Shown here: positions 6,654 through 12,678 of the stretch, piece after piece | Numbering within the stretch: the stretch's first letter is position 1 | Layout of the letters: each line of letters starts with the position of its first letter | Source of the DNA: Flavobacteriales bacterium UBA1959 | GTDB lineage: Bacteria > Bacteroidota > Bacteroidia > Flavobacteriales_D > Sanyastnellaceae | DNA length: 12,678 nt | Assembly: GCA_002336085.1 (NCBI GenBank) | Contig: DDEH01000043.1 | Location: 1-12,678 of the forward strand | Direction of reading: 5' to 3' | Position numbers and translations under genes: made by a program | Notes under the pieces: generated by a model | Seen by the model: the letters and a program-made list of their open reading frames with translations, nothing else | What the model was told of the DNA's origin: nothing | Databases searched by the model: none

Positions 6654-7606
6654 GCTTTAGCCTTTTCGCCCTACAATTTGCCTTAACCCTTCTCTGTCTT
6701 GTGAGTGGAGCGCATCACCGCACTCCTAACCAAATGAGGACCAAACACCTCCTTTCATTCATTGAAAAACCTACATTGACCATAGCCAAATGGATCGATC
6801 CATGGGTGGCCCTATCACTTATTAGTTTGTGGGGAATTTCGATCGCGGCGCATGTTTTTGATGTAGCTGAAACTATAGCCCTGACGCTTTGGACAGTAGC
6901 AATGGTATGCCTTGCCTTGTCCGGATCAAACGTCTGGCTAAAGAGCATGCCCGATACGAATGAGGCCCCGGTTGAAGTGCAACGTCGATTGATACAGCTG
7001 CAACATCAACTTCAGAAACTTCATGAAAAAGAAGCGCTTGTTTTGCAATTGGAAAAAACGAATCAGTCGCAACAAATTCTGAATCGTTACGGCGAGCACT
7101 TCAAGCGCGTACTGATTACAATCGAAAATCACCTCATTTATGGCGAACATGAGCACGCAGAACAAGTAATTACAATCTTCTCGCGGCATCTGAGGCAACT
7201 ATTGCACGAAGGTTCCACTCCATTTATCGCATTAAAAGATTCGATTGAACACATCAAAACGCATCTTGAAATGATGGCCCTACTGACAGGCAGTCGTTTT
7301 CTGTGCGATGTAGATGATGATATGCTGGATGAGGAAACAAGAAATCGCTGCACGGAAAGGTTTCAACTCAGCCCTTGGGTTGAGGAATGCATGTGGCCCT
7401 ATTTTAGCCTTGCCGAGAGGAGTTTAAAAGAACTGAATCCGGTCACCCTGATGATTGATGCAGGAGAAGATGAAGTGAACCTCTCTTTTTGCGGGCAATT
7501 TTCAGATCAAGACAATGAACTTTTAGGACGCGATTTTCGCTTACTAGGAAGTTCAAATTTCTCCGCAGTTGGATCCCGCCAAAGTAAGGCCACCGAATGG
7601 GGCTGA
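6650..7606 (+). CDS. Membrane protein resembling a degenerate LytS/YehU histidine kinase
   Basis: The start at 6650 overlaps the meaB stop (ATGA). The 318-residue product has hydrophobic helices at about 3-20, 50-70 and 74-95, a likely coiled coil (107-145, RRLIQLQHQLQKLHEKEALV), then a region I align by eye to the His_kinase domain of LytS/YehU proteins (family pattern NPHFLFN...LS.LLRY.L, then L..E...++.YL.+...RF). Here it reads GEHFKRVLITIENHLI, then EQVITIFSRHLRQLLHE, IALKDSIEHIKTHLEMM and SRF. One His (His150, in EHF) falls at the phospho-His position, but the NP.FLFN context is gone. The later N-box (PLVENAIKHG type) is replaced by SPWVEECMWPYF, and no GxGxG ATP lid follows before the stop. 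It is therefore probably a non-catalytic relative or sensor/scaffold. Coupling to meaB may be only an operon convenience. Confidence 0.65.
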   Translation: MSFSLFALQFALTLLCLVSGAHHRTPNQMRTKHLLSFIEKPTLTIAKWIDPWVALSLISLWGISIAAHVFDVAETIALTLWTVAMVCLALSGSNVWLKSMPDTNEAPVEVQRRLIQLQHQLQKLHEKEALVLQLEKTNQSQQILNRYGEHFKRVLITIENHLIYGEHEHAEQVITIFSRHLRQLLHEGSTPFIALKDSIEHIKTHLEMMALLTGSRFLCDVDDDMLDEETRNRCTERFQLSPWVEECMWPYFSLAERSLKELNPVTLMIDAGEDEVNLSFCGQFSDQDNELLGRDFRLLGSSNFSAVGSRQSKATEWG

Positions 7607-7623
7607 CCCGGCATCATTCCGCC

Positions 7624-9006
7624 TTATAGTCCTGAAAGGATATGAAGAATCGCATCTGCAGTGGGCAGTTGCTGTTGATTTCCGGTCTCCATGTGACGAA
7701 CTGTCCAGGCTCCATTTGCGCGTTCATCCTCACCTGCCATTAACACATATGCCACTTGCAAATCTGCGGCATACTTCATCTGCTTCTTCAATTTCGCCGC
7801 TGTGGGGTAAGAGGACGCTCGAATGCCCGCCTTTCGCAAGGCGGAAGTCATCGCAACAACATTTCCAAGCGATTCTTCATCCATCGACAAGACCAAGGCT
7901 TGCGGACCCGTCACTGATTCAGCGGGGAACAATTGAAAATGCTCCAGTACGTCGTAAATTCTATCGGCGCCAAAGCTGATGCCTACACCGCTCATTCCCT
8001 CCCAACCAAATATTCCGGTGAGATCAGCATAACGACCACCGCCGCAGATGCTTCCCACAGGAGCATCTTTGACGCGAACCTCGAAGATGGCACCCGTATA
8101 ATAATTCAATCCGCGAGCGAGCGTTGGCTCAAAACGAATGCAAGCTTCAGGAACGCCAGAATCAGCGGCCATTTTGATCAAGTCGACCACCTCTTTAAAG
8201 GCACGTTGCGCTTCTTCGTCTTCAGGCTTTAATAGCGCCTGCAGGCCTTCTAATCGCTGAGCCGAGTCCGTGTTCTCAAGCAATGCGAACAACTTCATCA
8301 CCTGGGCGATTTGAGGTCCTGTCATTCCGCGTTCCGAAAGTTCCTTGCGCACGCCGTCGTTGCCAATCTTATCCCATTTGTCCAAGGCTACTGTCAAATC
8401 TGTGAATTGATGCTCAATGCCCCAAGCACGCGCTAGCCCATTGAGCAAACGACGATCGTTGAGAACGATTTGATAGCCGGGCACACCCAATCGGTGGAGC
8501 ACCTCATGAAACAGTTGCACCAAGTCAAGTTCACACAGAATGCTGTCCGAGCCGATAATATCTGCATCGCATTGGGTGAACTCCTGATAGCGGCCTTTGC
8601 CAGGGCGATCGCCTCGCCAAACGGTTTGCATTTGGTATCGGCGAAATGGAAACGTGAGTTCATTGCGTTCCATCACAACAAAACGTGCAAATGGAACGGT
8701 CAAATCATACCGGAGTGCTTTTTTCGAGATACTTGGTAGAATCTTCCTCGAATCCTTGGCCTCTATGGCGGCAACATCTGCTTTCGCAAGAAAGTCTCCG
8801 TTGTTCAACAATTTAAATATCAACTGGTCTCCCTCCTCGCCATATTTCCCTGTCAAGGTTGACAAGGACTCCATTGCAGGAGTTTCAATCGGTTGAAAGC
8901 CATATCGTTCGAACGCATCACGCATGATGCCGAATATCCAATTGCGTCTGGCCATCACAACCGGCCCAAAATCACGCGTTCCTTTCGGTATTGAAGGTTT
9001 GCTCAT
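7624..9006 (-). CDS. hisS: Histidyl-tRNA synthetase
   Basis: This 460-residue cytoplasmic class II aminoacyl-tRNA synthetase attaches histidine to tRNA-His. I chose the ATG at 9006, which gives the standard opening SKPSIPKGTRDFGP; a TTG at 9057 would add 17 unlike residues. Motif 1 lies around 30-45 (AFERYGFQPIETPAME), motif 2 is VWRGDRPGKGRYQEFTQCD (129-147), the histidine-A signature is LARGLNYYTG (297-306), histidine-B is SICGGGRYADL (319-329), and motif 3 is GVGISFGADR (340-349). An anticodon-binding domain follows (about 368-460, with LRKAGIRASSY). The form is the longer, eukaryote-like type usual in Bacteroidota. A 25-codon ORF ends 10 bases upstream on the same strand and may be cotranscribed. 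It is convergent with the kinase-like gene, 17 bases apart. Confidence 0.97.
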   Translation of the reverse strand: MSKPSIPKGTRDFGPVVMARRNWIFGIMRDAFERYGFQPIETPAMESLSTLTGKYGEEGDQLIFKLLNNGDFLAKADVAAIEAKDSRKILPSISKKALRYDLTVPFARFVVMERNELTFPFRRYQMQTVWRGDRPGKGRYQEFTQCDADIIGSDSILCELDLVQLFHEVLHRLGVPGYQIVLNDRRLLNGLARAWGIEHQFTDLTVALDKWDKIGNDGVRKELSERGMTGPQIAQVMKLFALLENTDSAQRLEGLQALLKPEDEEAQRAFKEVVDLIKMAADSGVPEACIRFEPTLARGLNYYTGAIFEVRVKDAPVGSICGGGRYADLTGIFGWEGMSGVGISFGADRIYDVLEHFQLFPAESVTGPQALVLSMDEESLGNVVAMTSALRKAGIRASSYPTAAKLKKQMKYAADLQVAYVLMAGEDERANGAWTVRHMETGNQQQLPTADAILHILSGL

Positions 9007-9016
9007 GCCGTCGCGC

Positions 9017-9094
9017 TTAGCGTTTGTTTCGTCGTCGAAGCTGAATGAAGGCGACAATGGTCAAAATGGCCATGCCTAGAAATACGTATCGCAT
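9017..9094 (-). CDS. 25-residue single-helix membrane microprotein
   Basis: The frame runs from an ATG at 9094 to a TAA at 9019-9017, 10 bases before the hisS start and on the same strand. The product begins MRYVFLGMAI, continues as one hydrophobic helix (LTIVAFIQL, to about residue 19) and ends in a strongly basic tail (RRRNKR). This matches the charge layout of a single-pass inner-membrane peptide with its C-terminus in the cytoplasm. The ORF fills most of the hisS/WD40 gap. It could instead act as a leader ORF tuning hisS translation; it contains no His codons, so classical His attenuation is not supported. Its shortness means chance cannot be ruled out. Confidence 0.5.
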   Translation of the reverse strand: MRYVFLGMAILTIVAFIQLRRRNKR

Positions 9095-9133
9095 GCTGTT
9101 TGGTTTGTTTGATGGTGCTAAATTCGGGAATTG

Positions 9134-10018
9134 ATGGAAACGAACGCAATTCAAAAGCAGCTTTCAGGTCACAACGGGGCCATTTACGATGTATGTTGGG
9201 ATTATTTCCGGCAAGAATGGCTCACAGCAGGCGGTGACGGAGTAGTTGCGGCATGGAATGAATCCAACGGAAGAGCTTTGCTTCAATCAGAACATGCGTT
9301 CTTTTCCATTCAATGCATCGTTTCGGGTCCAATTGCGGGAACAGAAAAGGGGGAATTGATGATGTTCGATGCCCAAGGAACTCCGCGGAAAGTAGCCGCT
9401 CATGACCGAGGAATATTTGCACTAAGCCCCATTGGCCCCTCTCAATTTTATTGTGGTGGTGGAGATGCGAGAATAACACGCTGGGATTCTGAGACCTTGT
9501 GCGGCGAATGGCATTGGAAAAACGCGAGGAAAATCAGAACTATTGTCCCTTCTACGCAAGGAGTTTTAGTTGGGAGTTCTTCTGGAAAGGGATTGATTTT
9601 AAATAAATTGACAGCGTCCAATGACCTGAACAATGGATTGGAGATCAATGGCCATGAAGGCGGGCTGTATGCCGCCGTGTTCATGCCTATTAAGTCCGTT
9701 TGGCTCACAGGAGGACGAGACGGGCACCTGCGCGTGTGGTCAACCCTAGGAAAAGAATTGCTTGCAATACCCGCACACGAAGCCGCCATTTATCGCATCC
9801 TACTGCACGATGGTAAGATATACACCGCTAGCCGTGACAAAACAGTCAAGAGGTGGAACGCCGAAGATCTCGCTTTTGAATTCAAATGGGACCACACTAA
9901 CGGAGGAGCTAAACGATCTGTAAATGCACTCGGTATTGGTGGAAATGAAAACAATTGGCTTTTGGCTGCTGGAGATGACCGATTGATTCGATTGATGCAA
10001 TTGAATTCACAACCCTAA
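9134..10018 (+). CDS. WD40-repeat beta-propeller protein, seven blades
   Basis: The protein has 294 residues with no signal peptide or membrane helix, so it should be cytoplasmic. I chose the ATG at 9134 over a TTG at 9131. WD40 repeats can be traced at about 12-42 (GHNGAIYDV...GDGVVAAWN), 53-80 (degenerate, GELMMFD), 89-118 (AHDRGIFAL...DARITRWD), 128-160 (degenerate), 173-203 (GHEGGLYAA...DGHLRVWS), 214-242 (AHEAAIYRI...DKTVKRWN) and 253-290 (closing blade, DDRLIRLMQL). Seven blades make one complete propeller with no extra enzymatic domain, which implies a protein-protein scaffold. A one-mismatch -7 element TTTGTTTG (9104-9111) precedes it. It is convergent with ung and the stops directly abut (10018/10019). 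Its partner is unknown. Confidence 0.88.
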   Translation: METNAIQKQLSGHNGAIYDVCWDYFRQEWLTAGGDGVVAAWNESNGRALLQSEHAFFSIQCIVSGPIAGTEKGELMMFDAQGTPRKVAAHDRGIFALSPIGPSQFYCGGGDARITRWDSETLCGEWHWKNARKIRTIVPSTQGVLVGSSSGKGLILNKLTASNDLNNGLEINGHEGGLYAAVFMPIKSVWLTGGRDGHLRVWSTLGKELLAIPAHEAAIYRILLHDGKIYTASRDKTVKRWNAEDLAFEFKWDHTNGGAKRSVNALGIGGNENNWLLAAGDDRLIRLMQLNSQP

Positions 10019-10699
10019 TCACCACCCTATGGCTGCACTTCCGTGCTGGACAAACCATGCATTGGCTTTGCTAAAAGGCTTCGACCCAAAGAAATCTCGG
10101 TAGGCTGATAATGGGCTGGGATGCGAAGCCTGCAGAACAAGGTGATGCGGTTGGCAGACCAAGGAGGCTTTCTTTTGTGCTTCTTTTCCCCATAAAATGA
10201 AAACTATCGGTTGAGGTTGCTGGCAAATTACTTTGAATACACCCGATGTGAATGCCTGCCATCCCAAGTTGCGATGGGATCCCGCATCTCCTTCGCGGAC
10301 CGTCAAGACATCATTGAGCAACAAAACACCTTGGTCCACCCAATGATCCAAAGCTCCCTGCCCCATCCCTGACGAACTCAATGGCCATGGGCGTTCCAAG
10401 TCAGACTCAAATTCCCGAACAATATTTCTGAGCGAAGGTGGCCAGTCGATGCCGGGGCCCACCGAAAAAGCGAGGCCATGAGCTTGTCCGAGTTGGTGAT
10501 AAGGGTCTTGACCACAAATCACCACTTTCACTTGTTCCGGGTTAAGATTCTCGAAAGCCTTTAATTCTTTTCCCGCTTCTGGGAAACATCTAAAATTATT
10601 TCGTTCATTCTCCAGAGCTGATTCAATAGCATCCCAATTGAATTTTGCCTGAATAAGCCCTAATGCACTGATCCACATTGGATTAAGATTGTCTTTCAT
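10019..10699 (-). CDS. ung: Uracil-DNA glycosylase (family 1)
   Basis: The product removes uracil from DNA, the first step of base excision repair. The chosen ATG at 10699 gives 226 residues, the normal Ung length, opening with the expected Trp-containing helix (MWISALGLIQ). Signatures: GQDPYH (63-68) with catalytic Asp65, QAHGLAFSV (72-80), PPSLRNIVREF (87-97), LLLNDVLTV (126-134), FILWGKEAQ (167-175), and HPSPLSAYRDFFG (193-205) with catalytic His193. The frame stays open upstream to 10924, but that extension is AT-rich, resembles no Ung domain, and crosses the helicase promoter and start, so I exclude it. It is divergent from the helicase across a gap of about 178 bases. Confidence 0.96.
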   Translation of the reverse strand: MKDNLNPMWISALGLIQAKFNWDAIESALENERNNFRCFPEAGKELKAFENLNPEQVKVVICGQDPYHQLGQAHGLAFSVGPGIDWPPSLRNIVREFESDLERPWPLSSSGMGQGALDHWVDQGVLLLNDVLTVREGDAGSHRNLGWQAFTSGVFKVICQQPQPIVFILWGKEAQKKASLVCQPHHLVLQASHPSPLSAYRDFFGSKPFSKANAWFVQHGSAAIGW

Positions 10700-10819
10700 C
10701 GAAAAAATTCTTTGGTACACTTCGAATACCCACGCGTGCTTTTGTGGTTTCCAGTAAACATTGTGAAAAACATACGACACGTCTGCAACAAAACGTTTTT
10801 TTGATAGCAAAGGAAAGGG

Positions 10820-10827
10820 TATTTTTG
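10820..10827 (+). promoter_or_regulatory. -7 type promoter element upstream of the helicase gene
   Basis: TATTTTTG matches the Bacteroidota TAnnTTTG consensus exactly. A TTTG ending at 10803 could serve as the -33 box with a 16-base spacer, shorter than usual. Initiation near 10834 would give a leader of about 44 bases that includes the palindrome-like GCGCACTTGCGC (10852-10863), then the TTG start at 10878. No comparable element was found for ung on the other strand. Confidence 0.42.
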
Positions 10828-10877
10828 TCCATTCCTTTTCGAAAAAAACCGCGCACTTGCGCTGAAAACTTCTTCCA

Positions 10878-12422
10878 TTGCCTCTAGCTGATCCTATACT
10901 TCGAGAAAAATTAGAGGCCAACAAAGGAAAAAACCTCTACGGTTATCAAGAAACGGCAATTTCCAATCTGATGAGTCGGATGGAAAAGTTTCCAGACCGC
11001 TACAACCTATTGTTTCAGTTGCCAACCGGAGGAGGAAAAACAGTCATTTTCTCGGAATTGGCCAAGCGCTATATCCTACAAACAGGAAAGCGTGTATTGA
11101 TCTTGACTCACCGAATTGAATTGTGTGGTCAAACCAGCCGCATGCTCCGAGATATTGGCATTCCAAACAAAATTATCAATAGCAAGGTAAAGGAGCTTGA
11201 AGAAGAGGATGACCATTGGTGCTTCGTTGCCATGGTGGAAACGCTCAACAACCGCTTGAGTGATGAACGCATTGGCTTTGAAGATTTGGGATTGGTGATC
11301 ATTGATGAAGCTCACTACAATAGCTTCCGTAAGCTCTTTGGTTATTTTTCAGAACAAATCATTTTAGGCGTCACCGCAACGCCCTTAAGCTCAAACATCA
11401 AATTGCCCCTCAAGGACAATTACAATGAGCTCATCGTAGGGGAATCCATTTCCTCACTAGTGGGGCAACAGTTTCTTTCTAAGGCAACCACGTATAGCTA
11501 CGATGTCAACCTTCGCTCGCTCAAAATCGGAATCAACGGAGATTACACGGTCAGCAGCTCGGAACGTTTGTACGGAAACTACCTCATGCAGGAGAAATTG
11601 CTCTATGCCTATGAGGAAAAAGCGAAGAACACGAAGACTCTAATTTTCAACAATGGCATCAACACCTCGAAGCAGGTGCAAGCTATGTTTGAAGAAGAAG
11701 GGTATGAGTGCATGCACCTTGACAATACTCACAGCGAGAAGGAACGTGAGGATATTCTCGCCTGGTTTGAAAAGAAAGAAAATGCCATTCTAAGTTCCGT
11801 ATCCATCCTCACGACAGGGTTTGATTCACCCTCCGTGCAGACGATCATCCTGAACCGAGCAACCAAGTCTCTTACGCTTTACCATCAGATGATTGGACGA
11901 GGCTCTCGTGTACTCCCGAAGAAAAAGCAATTCAATGTAATTGACCTCGGAAACAATGCACGTCGATTTGGTCTCTGGGAAACGCATATCAATTGGGCTG
12001 AAATTTTCAAATCCCCCAATTCATTCATCGAGGGCTTGTATACCGATGAAGAAATCGAAGATGAATTTGTTTTCGAGTACACGGATGAAATTATGGAGAA
12101 GCTGCAAGGCGGGCCTGATCCTGATTTCAATATGGCGGAAACTTACATGCAGGTCACGCGTGATGGCGGGCGGCCGAAAGAAGCAATCGAAAAAAGTATT
12201 GAGCACCACGTTGAAATCATCCAGTACGTCTGCGATGATTTTTGGGATGCCATGAGCCTTGCAACCGAACTCGAAGGTGATATCACATACCGGATTCGAC
12301 TGTATTCGAAATGCATTGCAAAGACCACGGAGAACTACAAGAATTGGTTGAAGGAGGAATACAGTAGGAAGCTGCAAAGTGCATTGCGAACAGCTTTCGT
12401 AACAAGCGAGCAAGAGGGTTGA
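10878..12422 (+). CDS. DEAD/DEAH-box superfamily 2 helicase
   Basis: Both RecA-like domains are present in this 514-residue ATP-dependent helicase. Domain 1: a YGYQETAI element (21-28), Walker A LPTGGGKT (48-55), motif Ia LILTHRIELCGQ (74-85), motif II DEAH (143-146), motif III VTATPL (165-170). Domain 2: TLIFNNGINTS (254-264), LDNTHSEKERE (281-291), motif V SILTTGFDSPSV (309-320), motif VI QMIGRGSR (337-344). Residues about 375-514 form an acidic, helical tail (EEIEDEFVFEY; DGGRPKEAIEKSIEHH) of unknown fold. The start is the TTG at 10878: an in-frame stop lies at 10863-10865, there is no ATG before the YQ element, and the first ATG (codon 32) would delete it. The form resembles RAD25/SSL2-type (COG1061) proteins of Bacteroidota. 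The exact substrate is unknown; no nuclease domain or restriction partner is present. Confidence 0.88.
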   Translation: MPLADPILREKLEANKGKNLYGYQETAISNLMSRMEKFPDRYNLLFQLPTGGGKTVIFSELAKRYILQTGKRVLILTHRIELCGQTSRMLRDIGIPNKIINSKVKELEEEDDHWCFVAMVETLNNRLSDERIGFEDLGLVIIDEAHYNSFRKLFGYFSEQIILGVTATPLSSNIKLPLKDNYNELIVGESISSLVGQQFLSKATTYSYDVNLRSLKIGINGDYTVSSSERLYGNYLMQEKLLYAYEEKAKNTKTLIFNNGINTSKQVQAMFEEEGYECMHLDNTHSEKEREDILAWFEKKENAILSSVSILTTGFDSPSVQTIILNRATKSLTLYHQMIGRGSRVLPKKKQFNVIDLGNNARRFGLWETHINWAEIFKSPNSFIEGLYTDEEIEDEFVFEYTDEIMEKLQGGPDPDFNMAETYMQVTRDGGRPKEAIEKSIEHHVEIIQYVCDDFWDAMSLATELEGDITYRIRLYSKCIAKTTENYKNWLKEEYSRKLQSALRTAFVTSEQEG

Positions 12423-12523
12423 ACCGATATAATAATTTCCTGCACCGCACATTGACAAAGTTTGAGTTCGCGGACACAAAGCGTAGAGTGTAATCAGAGC
12501 TGCCATTCAGATATTTCATCAGG

Positions 12524-12678
12524 ATGATGAAGGAGATGCATTTTGATTCGATTGGACCTTTAATTCTTGCGCTTGTAATCGCACTCTTTCTTGGGTTGGC
12601 ACAGCGTAATCTGAAAGTTTTAAGCCTCAAGAACTCCAGATTAAATATCCGACCTGTTCTGCTCTTCACGCGATTTGT
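12524..12678 (+). CDS. N-terminus of an unidentified membrane protein (3' partial)
   Basis: The frame opens at an ATG at 12524 (also 12527 and 12536) and has no stop before the window ends, about 51 codons. After a short start (MMKEMHFDSIG) comes one hydrophobic helix (PLILALVIALFLGL), then a basic stretch (QRNLKVLSLKNSRLNIR) and another apolar run (PVLLF). That suggests a membrane anchor or an uncleaved signal anchor. The 12423-12523 gap before it holds no gene I can support; AAAGTTTG (12458-12465) is a one-mismatch -7 element. Too little is visible to name a family. Confidence 0.5.
   Translation, partial: MMKEMHFDSIGPLILALVIALFLGLAQRNLKVLSLKNSRLNIRPVLLFTRF

Noticed and set aside
7607..7623. 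Terminator between the convergent kinase-like gene and hisS
   Set aside because: The 17-base gap holds no stem-loop or T-run.
9007..9057. TTG start adding 17 residues to HisS
   Set aside because: The added residues do not fit the family N-terminus, and the ATG at 9006 starts exactly at the conserved KGTRDF opening.
10700..10924. Open frame extending ung upstream by 75 codons
   Set aside because: It is AT-rich, shows no Ung-like or other domain, crosses an exact promoter element for the helicase and overlaps the helicase start; the ATG at 10699 gives the normal family length.
10878..12422. Helicase as part of a phage-defence or restriction system
   Set aside because: No nuclease, methyltransferase, sensor or other defence gene is adjacent; the neighbours are ung and an unidentified membrane protein.
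12532..12538. AGGAG directly before the ATG at 12536 as a ribosome binding site
   Set aside because: There is no spacing between the purine run and the ATG, and Bacteroidota rarely rely on Shine-Dalgarno sites; the ATG at 12524 is equally plausible.
12283..12669. 128-codon minus-strand open frame across the helicase 3' end
   Set aside because: The product has no recognisable domain and covers both the helicase tail and the start of a better-supported plus-strand frame.

Overview
The window looks like the chromosome of a marine or freshwater Bacteroidota, probably Flavobacteriales (Cryomorphaceae/Schleiferiaceae-like). Reasons: moderate GC, very tight gene packing with stop/start overlaps, no Shine-Dalgarno in front of most starts, exact TAnnTTTG (-7 type) promoter elements in two intergenic gaps, a small secreted protein with a carboxypeptidase-D-regulatory-like domain, and a long-form class II HisS. 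The genus is inference; I see no rRNA, tRNA, CRISPR array, IS element or phage gene.

Region 1 (1-4212, +) is an apparent operon: two neighbouring SGNH/GDSL-type esterase-like proteins (the first cut by the window edge), then an MBOAT O-acyltransferase, closed by a hairpin. By analogy with AlgI/AlgJ/AlgX and PatA/PatB this should be an envelope O-acetylation module: the MBOAT protein moves acyl groups across the inner membrane and the SGNH proteins place them on, or take them off, an unidentified polymer.

Region 2 (4211-5546) holds small envelope genes: a 47-residue lipoprotein on the minus strand, a divergent 109-residue three-helix membrane protein, and a convergent secreted protein with a CarboxypepD_reg-like domain. 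The lipoprotein and membrane protein share a short divergent promoter region with a palindrome.

Region 3 (5586-7606, +) couples the methylmalonyl-CoA-mutase chaperone GTPase MeaB, by a 4-base ATGA overlap, to a membrane protein that looks like a degenerate LytS/YehU-type histidine kinase.

Region 4 (7624-10018) has histidyl-tRNA synthetase on the minus strand, preceded by a 25-residue single-helix microprotein, and a divergent cytoplasmic seven-bladed WD40 protein.

Region 5 (10019-12678) has uracil-DNA glycosylase (minus), a divergent promoter gap, a stand-alone DEAD/DEAH superfamily 2 helicase that appears to use a TTG start, and the first ~50 codons of an unidentified membrane protein that leaves the window.

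Most of the window is housekeeping or envelope biology. The least explained parts are the tandem SGNH/MBOAT module with its enlarged MBOAT, the degenerate kinase coupled to meaB, and two microproteins.
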